The translations under genes were made by a program, and so were the position numbers. This document shows, in pieces, positions 57,797-64,000 of a stretch of 64,000 nucleotides of DNA (position 1 is its first letter; the number at the start of each line of letters is the position of its first letter). The notes under the pieces are model-generated. The model worked only from the letters and a program-made list of their open reading frames with translations. It searched no databases and was not told the DNA's origin. Source of the DNA: Mycobacterium sp. OAS707 (lineage in GTDB: Bacteria > Actinomycetota > Actinomycetes > Mycobacteriales > Mycobacteriaceae); contig NZ_JADBDS010000004.1 in assembly GCF_014873705.1 (NCBI RefSeq), positions 310,001-374,000 of the forward strand. The letters run 5' to 3'.

Positions 57797-59301
57797 GATT
57801 CGAGGACGTGTCGCGTGCGGTCGTCTCGGATCGGCACGCCGTTGCGGCCGCTTTGGTCTTGCGCATACAGCCCCACCGCGTATGCCACCCCGCCTCCGTT
57901 GATCTCGAGTGCCGTCCTGTCGATGTGGTCCAACGTGTCAGTTGCCTTGTGATAGTTCGGGTCGAACGGCGCATCCGCCTGTCCGCCCCAGCGCTGCGCC
58001 TGCTCGACTGTCTTCTTTTCTTCGGCCCCCGAAAAGATGCCGCCGGCCGGCACACCCGCCCTGGTGAAGCCGTCGTAGTCGGATCGACCGTCGAATGAGT
58101 AGTCCTCTGGCGGCTTTCCGGCACCCTTCAGGTATGCGACAAGCATGCGCTCGATGCCCGCCGAACCCTCGGGCACCCGGGGTACACCGTCACCGTCGTT
58201 GAGCTTGATGGACTGATCGCCGTCGTAGGTGAAGTAACCCGGGTTCGGCGAGCCGAGCATGTCGAAGTTGAGGAACAGCGCAATGTCTTTTAGCGCATCC
58301 TGATTCAGCGACTGCACGTAGTTGTTGGACCCCAGCAGGCCCTCCTCCTCGGCGCCGAAGAACCCGAACCGTACCGCATTGGCCACCTGCGGTGAATTGC
58401 CAAGCTGCACAGCAGTTTCCAGAACGGCGGCCACCCCTGAACCGTTGTCGTTGATGCCTGGCCCGTCACGAACGCTGTCGAGGTGTGCCCCGACCATCAC
58501 GACGTTGGCCGTGGAGCCAGTCTTGGTCTGGGCGATGACGTTGCGTGTGTGCTCGACGCGCACTCCGGCGTTGAGCTTGATGGTGGTGGGCCCTGGCGCA
58601 CCGCGCAGGCGCTCACCGGTGGCTTTGGTGACACTGATGACAGGGATCTTCACGTCGGTTCCCTCGCCGAGGGTGCCGCCCATTTGATCGCCGTCCTCGT
58701 TGTTGGCGACGATCAACGCCACTGCACCGCGTTCCGCCGCGACGGCCTGCTTGACACCGAACTGACACTTGCCCCGGTCCACCAGTACCACGGCGCCGGC
58801 GACCGGAAGGCCGTCGTAGTCGGAGGCAGTGCAACCAGGGGTGTCGTCCACGCGTGCGGGGACCAACGGGCCGGATACGCCATCAGCCGGGGTGCCCTTG
58901 GTGTATTCCAGCGGCTTGGCGGCGACCTTGTCGCCGCTGACCGTCACCACCGGCTCGTCGGCAAACGGAAGCCGCACCTCGAACTCGGGGGTCTGTACGT
59001 CAAAACCCTTGTCCCGCAACGTGTTGACGACGAAATCGACGCTGGCATCGTAGCCGGACGTGCCGAGCGCGCGGTTGCCGTGGTTGGCGTCGGCGATCTC
59101 CTGCAACTTCTTCAGATGCGCCAGCATCGCGTCGGCGGTCACCCGCTTCTGCAATGTCGCGGCGAATTCCGTGGCCGGGGTGACCGGGGTCGCCTGGGTG
59201 CTGGTCGGCTGTGCTTGCTGCGGGCGCGCCTCGCGGTTGCAACCACCCAGCGTCACGACCGCGAGGACCACCGTCAGCGCCGCCAGGCATTTCCGAACCA
59301 T
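57793..59301 (-). CDS. lpqL: Lipoprotein aminopeptidase LpqL, M28 family
   Basis: A 502-residue exported zinc aminopeptidase. The signal peptide ends in the lipobox LGGC (Cys21), followed by a Gln/Thr/Pro linker. A protease-associated domain interrupts the catalytic domain. All M28 residues are present: VGAHLDSVRDGPGINDNGSG for the first two metal ligands, FFGAEEEGLLGSNNYV for the catalytic Glu and its metal-binding neighbour, NFDMLGSPNPGYF, and PNYHKATDTLDHID for the last His. ATG 59301 lies 7 nt after -10 box TAACGT (59314-59309), so it is leaderless. The inactive paralogue follows with a 4-nt overlap. Confidence 0.92.
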   Translation of the reverse strand: MVRKCLAALTVVLAVVTLGGCNREARPQQAQPTSTQATPVTPATEFAATLQKRVTADAMLAHLKKLQEIADANHGNRALGTSGYDASVDFVVNTLRDKGFDVQTPEFEVRLPFADEPVVTVSGDKVAAKPLEYTKGTPADGVSGPLVPARVDDTPGCTASDYDGLPVAGAVVLVDRGKCQFGVKQAVAAERGAVALIVANNEDGDQMGGTLGEGTDVKIPVISVTKATGERLRGAPGPTTIKLNAGVRVEHTRNVIAQTKTGSTANVVMVGAHLDSVRDGPGINDNGSGVAAVLETAVQLGNSPQVANAVRFGFFGAEEEGLLGSNNYVQSLNQDALKDIALFLNFDMLGSPNPGYFTYDGDQSIKLNDGDGVPRVPEGSAGIERMLVAYLKGAGKPPEDYSFDGRSDYDGFTRAGVPAGGIFSGAEEKKTVEQAQRWGGQADAPFDPNYHKATDTLDHIDRTALEINGGGVAYAVGLYAQDQSGRNGVPIRDDRTRHVLES

Positions 59302-59308
59302 CGCCACC

Positions 59309-59314
59309 ACGTTA
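59309..59314 (-). promoter_or_regulatory. -10 box of leaderless lpqL transcript
   Basis: TAACGT on the minus strand ends 7 nt before ATG 59301. The spacer 59315-59508 shows no gene; it contains only a tRNA T-arm-like sequence at 59485-59501 that I do not accept as a tRNA. Confidence 0.45.
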
Positions 59315-59508
59315 GCGGCATGCACGGCGCCCGCGGACCGAGGCCGCGATAATTCGATTGCGGACGCGCTGGTCCGGTGGGATTCTTTTCCATCGGATCC
59401 CTCGGGGGCAGCAGGTGAAGCGGGGTACCGCGACATTTCTGCGCGTCGCCCCATGGGTCCGCGGTGGCACAGGTCGCATAAACCTGAGGTTCGACTCCTC
59501 GCAACTAC

Positions 59509-59610
59509 GGATACCGCCTCCGGGGCTCCGTCGTCGACGGCCCTGCGGCGTTCGCCCGCTCGGACAGGGGCGCAACGCCCCGCTAACGACTACGCCCGGC
59601 GGCGGTATCC
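59509..59610 (+). ncRNA. Candidate structured leader RNA upstream of the SPFH gene
   Basis: A long closing stem pairs 59509-59524 with 59595-59610: GGATACCGCC against GGCGGTATCC, one mismatch, then CCGGG against CCCGG. Inside are two clear hairpins, CCGTC-GTC-GACGG at 59528-59540 and GGGGCG-CAA-CGCCCC at 59567-59581, and a weaker one near 59545-59559. This multibranch layout resembles a riboswitch or other cis-acting RNA. It lies 46 nt before the SPFH start. I recognise no known class. Confidence refers to a real RNA element, not to its function. Confidence 0.45.
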
Positions 59611-59656
59611 CCTGTGCGCCAACTGAACACACAAACGATCGAAAGGAGGAACCGCG

Positions 59657-60343
59657 ATGAGCCTGACCAGCCGTGTGACCGTCCAGGCGGGCTGGTGCGC
59701 ACTGGTGTACCGCAGGGGCACGCTGTCGCGGGTCCTCGACCCCGGCACGCACCGCCTGTACGGCGCGGTGTCGGCCGTGCAGGTCGACTTGCGCGAGCGC
59801 CTGGTCACCTTGGCGCCGCAGGAGGTGCTGACCTCAGACGCCGTATCGCTACGCATCACGGTCGCGCTGCGCATTGCGGTCGCCGACGCGGTCGCCTTCG
59901 TCGAGAAGGCCGACGACCCCGTCGCGGCCGTGTACCTGGCCGCCCAGATCGCGCTGCGCGAGAATGCCGCCGGTCTGGCCGCCGAAGACGTGATGCGCCG
60001 CAGCGCCCGCGTCGACGCCGAGGCCATCCGTGAAGCGGCGCGGCAAGCCGGTGCCCGGACCGGGGTCGAGGTGCTGGACGCCTACGTGAAGGATGTCATC
60101 GTCCCGGCCGAGATCCGCACGGCGGCAATGCAACTGGTGACGGCCAAGTCGCACGGTGCCGCGCAGCTGGAGGCCGCGCGCGCCGAGACGGCAGCGCTGC
60201 GGGCGCTGGCCAACGCAGGCAAGCTGCTCGACGCCCATCCTGCGCTGGCGCAGCTGCGGCTGGTCCAGCAGATTCCGTACGGCTCGCGAGTGGTGCTGGC
60301 GCTCGGCGGCGCCGATCCCGACGCGGCGCCTGACCCGGACTAA
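59657..60343 (+). CDS. SPFH/band 7 (slipin-like) protein
   Basis: A 228-residue protein; ATG 59657 follows AAAGGAGGA. The SPFH domain runs through most of it: VTVQAGWCALVYRRGTLSRVL, HRLYGAVSAVQVDLRERLV, LTSDAVSLRITVALRIAVAD and DVMRRSARVDAEAIREAARQ. The C-terminal half is an Ala/Glu-rich helix that could form a coiled coil. Slipin-type proteins usually anchor through an N-terminal hydrophobic hairpin, which is weak here, so membrane binding is uncertain. SPFH proteins organise membrane microdomains or protease partners. A candidate structured RNA precedes it. Confidence 0.82.
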   Translation: MSLTSRVTVQAGWCALVYRRGTLSRVLDPGTHRLYGAVSAVQVDLRERLVTLAPQEVLTSDAVSLRITVALRIAVADAVAFVEKADDPVAAVYLAAQIALRENAAGLAAEDVMRRSARVDAEAIREAARQAGARTGVEVLDAYVKDVIVPAEIRTAAMQLVTAKSHGAAQLEAARAETAALRALANAGKLLDAHPALAQLRLVQQIPYGSRVVLALGGADPDAAPDPD

Positions 60344-60350
60344 CCCCTGG

Positions 60351-61109
60351 TCAGGCGTCGCGGCGGTGCACCACGACAATCGCGGCGGCATACACCGCCG
60401 CGACGACGACCGTGAAGTACACCAGGGAGCCGAACTCACCCCACGGCATGTCATAGGCCGGGTAGAGCCACTGCACCCTGATGAACTGAAACACGTTTGC
60501 GAACGGCAGGTACGGCCCGGCTTCGGAGCCGATCCTTGGCAGGTTGCCCAGGATCGGCTCGACCACCAGCGGCCACAGCAACAGCACCGCGACCGCGCCT
60601 GCCGAATGCCGTAGCAGCGCCGCGACCCCGACCCCGAGCACTGCGGTCAGCGCCGCATACAGGGTGATCGCCCCGATCAGGCGCCACGTGCCGGGATCGA
60701 CGAGCGATAGCTGCGTGCCGACGAGCGGAGGGGCCATCAGCTGTGCCACGACGACCGCAGCAATCGTCATCGCCGCGGCGTACATCGCGGAAAACAACAG
60801 TGCGACAGCCGCTTTCGCGATGAGAACCAGGGTCCGATCGGGGGTCGCCATGAAGGTGGTCCGGATCATGCCGCTGCGGTACTCGCCCGTCACCGTCATC
60901 GCCGCGAGAACCATCAACACCGGTACACCGAAGACCGCGACCCCTGTCGTCGCCCGCTCGGGCCCCAACGCCGCCGCACCGTATGCCGTCGAGCCCTGCA
61001 ATGCGGCCAGGCCGATGCTGAGCACCGCTACCGAGGCCGCCGTCCACAGCACCGATCGGGTGGTGGCCAGCTTGATCCGCTCGGCGTCGAGCGCTGCGAC
61101 CACGCTCAC
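60351..61109 (-). CDS. ABC-2 type transporter permease
   Basis: A 252-residue membrane protein from GTG 61109 with six hydrophobic helices: SVLWTAASVAVLSIGLAAL, GVAVFGVPVLMVLAAMTV, AAVALLFSAMYAAAMTIAAVV, LIGAITLYAALTAVLGVGVAALL, AGAVAVLLLWPLVVEPIL and FTVVVAAVYAAAIVVV. EYRSGMIRTTFMATPDRTLVL is the typical ABC-2 cytoplasmic loop. It pairs with the ATPase gene, whose stop overlaps its start by 4 nt. Such exporters carry drugs, lipids or peptides; the substrate is unknown. Confidence 0.87.
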   Translation of the reverse strand: MSVVAALDAERIKLATTRSVLWTAASVAVLSIGLAALQGSTAYGAAALGPERATTGVAVFGVPVLMVLAAMTVTGEYRSGMIRTTFMATPDRTLVLIAKAAVALLFSAMYAAAMTIAAVVVAQLMAPPLVGTQLSLVDPGTWRLIGAITLYAALTAVLGVGVAALLRHSAGAVAVLLLWPLVVEPILGNLPRIGSEAGPYLPFANVFQFIRVQWLYPAYDMPWGEFGSLVYFTVVVAAVYAAAIVVVHRRDA

Positions 61110-62023
61110 TGCGTGACGGCCCGGTATTCGGTCACCTCGTCGGTGAGTTCCAGGTAGGCCTCCTCGAGCGAGCCCCGTTGCTCGCTCAGTTCATGCAGCG
61201 TGATCGCGTTGCGCGCGGCGAGTTCCCCGATGACTTCGATGGCGGCCCCACGCACCACCAACGCCGCGCCGTGATCGGCTTCGGCCGTCAGCCCGGCGTC
61301 GGTGAGGACCCTGCGCAGCGTGTCCAGCTCGGGGCTGCGCACCCGTACCGTGTCCGCACCGGAGCGTCCGACGAACTCGGCCACCGTCGTCGACGTGATC
61401 AGCTTGCCCTTTCCGATGACGACAAGGCGGTCAGCGGTGTTGGCCATCTCGGCGAGCAGGTGGCTGGACACGAACACGGTCCGGCCTTGGCCTGCGAGCG
61501 TGCGCATCAACGTGCGGACCCAACGGATGCCTTCCGGGTCAAGGCCATTGACCGGTTCATCGAAGAGCAGCACCGGCGGGTCGCCCAGCAGTGCGGCAGC
61601 GATACCGAGCCGTTGGCTCATGCCCAGCGACAGCGTGCCCGCCTTCTTGTCCGCCACGGCCGACAGCCCGACCATGTCGAGCACCTCGTCGACCCGGCTG
61701 ATCGGAATGCGGTTGCTGGCCGCTATCCAGCGCAGGTGGTTTCGCGCCGATCGGTTGGGGTGCGCTTGCCTGGCGTCCAGCAGCGCTCCGACCGTGCGCA
61801 GCGGGTCTCTCAGGTCGCGGTAGGTCTTGCCGCCGATGGTGGCCGTGCCTGCCGTCGGATGGTCCAGCCCGAGGATGAGCCGCATCGTCGTCGTCTTACC
61901 CGCGCCGTTGGGTCCGAGGAAGCCGGTGACCACGCCGGGTTCGACCGAGCAGGTCAGATCGTCGACAGCGCGGGTTCGACCGAACGTCTTCGTCAGGCCC
62001 GTCAACTCGATCATCGAGCCCAT
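61106..62023 (-). CDS. ABC transporter ATP-binding protein (ABC-2 exporter)
   Basis: A 305-residue ATPase. ATG 62023 (MGSMIELTG) is used; ATG 62014 is equally possible. It has Walker A GFLGPNGAGKTTTMRLILGL near residue 40, the signature LSLGMSQRLGIAAALLG near residue 135 and Walker B VLLFDEPVNGLDPEGIRW, then SSHLLAEM with the H-loop. A C-terminal ~80-residue accessory domain ends in LEEAYLELTDEV, typical of DrrA/CcmA-like exporters. The Q-loop region GALLDARQAHPNRSARNHL marks the antibiotic/bacitracin-type subgroup. The permease is translationally coupled. Confidence 0.9.
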   Translation of the reverse strand: MGSMIELTGLTKTFGRTRAVDDLTCSVEPGVVTGFLGPNGAGKTTTMRLILGLDHPTAGTATIGGKTYRDLRDPLRTVGALLDARQAHPNRSARNHLRWIAASNRIPISRVDEVLDMVGLSAVADKKAGTLSLGMSQRLGIAAALLGDPPVLLFDEPVNGLDPEGIRWVRTLMRTLAGQGRTVFVSSHLLAEMANTADRLVVIGKGKLITSTTVAEFVGRSGADTVRVRSPELDTLRRVLTDAGLTAEADHGAALVVRGAAIEVIGELAARNAITLHELSEQRGSLEEAYLELTDEVTEYRAVTQ

Positions 62024-62027
62024 GATT

Positions 62028-62786
62028 TCAGGTTGCTTGGGCGACAACCAGGTCCGCGACCGCGCGCATGCCCGCCTCGTTGGGGTGTAACGGTGCCGGC
62101 CTACCAGGCAATGGCAAACCTGGTTTGGTCGTCCACGGCCGGGCTGACCAGGCGTGGTGTTCGCGGCTGGCATCGGCGGCCCTGACCCATCCGCAACCCG
62201 TAGCCGCGGCCGCCTCGCCGGTGAGGCGTTCCAGCGTGTCGGCGATCCGACGGCCCACCGCGACATCGGTATCGGCCAGTGGGGGCGCAGCACCCGTCGG
62301 CGGCAACAGCGTCAGATAGTCGACGAACAGGACCCTCGCCCGCGGCGCTCGCTGGCGCAGCGTGCGACCGACTTCCTTCAACGATTCGGCAACCTCGGCC
62401 AGGGCCCGGTCGCGGGCCGCCGGATCCAGCATGTCGCGCACCACGCCGCCGAGCAGCGGGATGGACCGGACGATTCGCGGCAGTCCGGCCGCCATCAGCA
62501 GCGGGACGTAACCGACGTCATTGCCTCCGATGGTCACGGTCACCAAATCCTCTGAGCCGTCGAGCGCCTCGACCTGCGGCGGTGCCCCGTGCTGCGAATC
62601 GGTGAGGATGTTGGCGGCGGTTGCGCCGGAATACGTCACGTCGACGACTTCGAGGCCCAGCTTCGCAGCGACGAGGTGCGCGTAGTTGCGTGCCGACCGC
62701 CCGGCCCGAAACGGCGCACCCGCCGCCGACGGCCGGATGCCGGGACCTGCCGCCATCGAGCTGCCCAGCGCGACATAGCGTTTCAT
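62028..62786 (-). CDS. SGNH/GDSL family hydrolase
   Basis: A 252-residue esterase-type protein from ATG 62786, overlapping the thiG stop. Block I reads RYVALGSSMAAGPGIRP, with Ser in a GSS rather than GDS context. The block II glycine is in VDVTYSGATAANIL, block III GGNDVGYVPLL has the Asn, and block V PLHPNEAGMRAV has the catalytic His. There is no obvious signal peptide. The substrate is unknown. It follows the thiamine genes, but its activity has no known link to thiamine. Confidence 0.87.
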   Translation of the reverse strand: MKRYVALGSSMAAGPGIRPSAAGAPFRAGRSARNYAHLVAAKLGLEVVDVTYSGATAANILTDSQHGAPPQVEALDGSEDLVTVTIGGNDVGYVPLLMAAGLPRIVRSIPLLGGVVRDMLDPAARDRALAEVAESLKEVGRTLRQRAPRARVLFVDYLTLLPPTGAAPPLADTDVAVGRRIADTLERLTGEAAAATGCGWVRAADASREHHAWSARPWTTKPGLPLPGRPAPLHPNEAGMRAVADLVVAQAT

Positions 62787-63541
62787 AACGAAGGGCTGGA
62801 CGCCTGTGCCCAGAATCGCTTCGGAATCCGGCCCGCCTGCCGCGCAAGGTACCCGGCAGTCACTGCCGCGGCCATCGCCGCCGCCATGGTCGGTGGGTCG
62901 GCCGCGCGCGTCACCGCAGTGGCCAAAAGCACCGCGTCGCAACCCAACTCCATCGCCAGCGCCGCATCGCTGGCCGTGCCGATGCCCGCATCGAGTATCA
63001 CCGGCACCCCGGCCGCCTCGACGATCATCTCGATGTTGTGCGGGTTGGCGATGCCCAGTCCGGTGCCGATCGGCGACCCGAGTGGCATCACCGCCACACA
63101 GCCGGTGTCCTCCAGCCGGCGCGCCAGCACCGGATCGTCGTTGGTGTAGGGCAGCACGCTGAAGCCATCGTCGACCAATTGCTCGGCGGCCCTGACCAAT
63201 TCGATGGCATCCGGTAGCAACGTGCGCTCGTCGGCGATGACCTCGAGCTTGACCCAGTCGGTGCCAAGCGCCTCGCGCGCAAGCTGCGCCGTGAGCACCG
63301 CCTCGGCAGCCCCGCGACAGCCGGCGGTGTTGGGCAGCGGACTGATGCCGAGTCGGTTCAGCAGGTCCAGCACACCCGTTCCGCTCTCGGCGTCGACGCG
63401 TCGCATCGCCACGGTGGTCAGCTCGGTGCCCGAGGCAACCAAAGCCTCCTCGAGGACAGCGAGATTCGACGCGCCTCCGGTGCCCATGATCAGCCGCGAA
63501 CCGAACTCGCGACCGGCAATCGTCAACTTGGAATCAGCCAC
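62783..63541 (-). CDS. thiG: Thiazole synthase ThiG
   Basis: ThiG builds the thiazole phosphate of thiamine from deoxyxylulose phosphate, dehydroglycine and ThiS thiocarboxylate. The 252-residue TIM barrel shows GREFGSRLIMGTGGASNL at the start, LPNTAGCRGAAEAVLTAQLARE near residue 70, WVKLEVIADERTLLPD with the imine-forming Lys, VAVMPLGSPIGTGLGI near residue 150, VPVILDAGIGTASDAALAMELG and DAVLLATAVTRAADP. Its start overlaps the thiS stop by 8 nt, typical of coupled thiO-thiS-thiG operons. Confidence 0.96.
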   Translation of the reverse strand: MADSKLTIAGREFGSRLIMGTGGASNLAVLEEALVASGTELTTVAMRRVDAESGTGVLDLLNRLGISPLPNTAGCRGAAEAVLTAQLAREALGTDWVKLEVIADERTLLPDAIELVRAAEQLVDDGFSVLPYTNDDPVLARRLEDTGCVAVMPLGSPIGTGLGIANPHNIEMIVEAAGVPVILDAGIGTASDAALAMELGCDAVLLATAVTRAADPPTMAAAMAAAVTAGYLARQAGRIPKRFWAQASSPSL

Positions 63542-63731
63542 CTTGCACCGCCGTCACCACTTCCACCCGCGCGCCGTCGGTCAGCGCGGTTTCCCATTCC
63601 GATCGCGGCAGCACCGCCCAGTCGACCGCGACCGCGATGCCCTTCTCCGGAAAGCCAAGGCGTTCCACAAGTGCCGCCACCGTCGTCTGGTCCTCGATCT
63701 CGACGGCTTCGTCGTTGACCGTCACTTTCAT
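63534..63731 (-). CDS. thiS: Sulfur carrier protein ThiS
   Basis: A 65-residue ubiquitin-fold sulfur carrier. ATG 63731 gives MKVTVNDEAVEIED, then TTVAALVERLGFPEKGIAVAVD and the C-terminal VVTAVQGG. The terminal Gly-Gly is adenylylated and converted to the thiocarboxylate that donates sulfur to thiazole. It overlaps the thiG start by 8 nt and the thiO stop by 4 nt, so the three proteins are likely made together. Confidence 0.95.
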   Translation of the reverse strand: MKVTVNDEAVEIEDQTTVAALVERLGFPEKGIAVAVDWAVLPRSEWETALTDGARVEVVTAVQGG

Positions 63732-64000
63732 CGGCTTGCTCCCACTGTGACATTCAGTTCGGCGGCGATCCGCTCGGCCGTCCACGGCGCTAGCAGGAAT
63801 CCGTTGCGGCCATGCCCAGCAGCGACCAGGACCCGCTCATCGAGTCGCTCGACGATCGGCAGCCCGTCGGGCGTCATCGGCCTGAGACCGGCGGCACATT
63901 CGGCGAGCTCGTATTCGCCAAGCGCCGGAATCACCGCGCACGCGTCGTCGAGCAACTCCCGCACACCTGTGACGGCGGGCGCGGTGTCGCGGCCGTGCTC
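63728..64000 (-). CDS. thiO: Glycine oxidase ThiO (partial, C-terminal part)
   Basis: The gene enters from the right edge, so only the last ~90 residues are seen and the start lies outside. The C-terminal DAO-family signature is visible: ALGEYELAECAAGLRPMTPDGLPIVERL, then VLVAAGHGRNGFLLAPWTAERIAAEL. ThiO oxidises glycine to the dehydroglycine used by ThiG. The stop overlaps thiS by 4 nt, which together with thiG makes the assignment firm. Confidence 0.9.
   Translation of the reverse strand, partial: EHGRDTAPAVTGVRELLDDACAVIPALGEYELAECAAGLRPMTPDGLPIVERLDERVLVAAGHGRNGFLLAPWTAERIAAELNVTVGASR

Noticed and set aside
59485..59501. TGAGG-TTCGACT-CCTCG looks like a tRNA T-arm, preceded by a 5-bp stem with 7-nt loop
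   Set aside because: The neighbouring stem shares bases with the T-arm, the loop lacks U33, and no acceptor or D-arm can be built. It is a chance resemblance or at best a remnant.

Overview
The window is a GC-rich actinobacterial chromosome segment, most likely from a rapidly growing mycobacterium (Mycolicibacterium/Mycobacterium). Three things suggest this: frequent GTG starts, many genes whose -10 box sits only 6-7 nt before the start codon (leaderless transcription, common in mycobacteria), and gene order. The left half and right end keep the order I recall from M. tuberculosis between thiO/thiS/thiG and the Rv0439c SDR: SDR-moeA-psd-pssA-AAA ATPase, LON-domain protein-GCS2-sodC-LytR_C protein-DUF3263, def-GNAT-xthA, thiC-thiD-hydrolase, lpqL, thiG-thiS-thiO. 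Blocks of accessory metabolism are interleaved. I saw no rRNA, tRNA, insertion sequence, prophage or CRISPR array.

Layout. 1-978: two PH-domain membrane proteins (minus). 1026-6921: SDR, molybdopterin, phosphatidylethanolamine synthesis and a CDC48-like ATPase, tightly coupled. 7086-8462: truncated GrpB-like gene and a divergent SRPBCC/DUF1707 pair. 8515-14626: complete Mrp (Mnh) cation/proton antiporter operon with fused A/B subunit, followed by an overlapping methyltransferase. 15534-18821: minus-strand redox and envelope genes. 18959-21235: def, GNAT, xthA. 21306-24041: acyltransferase and MFS exporter. 24156-27272: TPP-riboswitch-controlled thiC-thiD-hydrolase. 27269-29124: three tandem DUF4190/septum-formation-like membrane proteins. 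29168-38096: flavin monooxygenase, double-headed TetR, permeases, secreted hydrolase, TetR, SnoaL-like protein, uracil/xanthine permease.

38038-56397 is the most interesting part. It holds acyl-CoA dehydrogenases, an amine-oxidase-type flavoprotein, a PYROXD2-like oxidoreductase, an NDP-forming acyl-CoA synthetase, a class III aminotransferase, a complete spermidine/putrescine-type ABC importer, a Rieske oxygenase and a BetI-like TetR regulator. Three nearly identical 16-bp palindromes (39220, 48360, 51639) lie in three divergent promoters of this block, each overlapping a minus-strand -10 box, and a weaker copy overlaps the Rieske start at 55225. This looks like a local regulon for uptake and degradation of an amine or N-methylated compound. 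A xylose isomerase with a ROK regulator is embedded within it.

56351-64000: a tandem pair of M28-type lipoprotein aminopeptidases, one lacking most catalytic residues; a candidate structured leader RNA before an SPFH protein; an ABC-2 exporter; an SGNH hydrolase; and thiG-thiS-thiO, with thiO cut by the window edge. Other features are two 18-bp palindromes beside a 73-aa HTH protein (54994 and 55124) and several convergent gene pairs with overlapping 3' ends.
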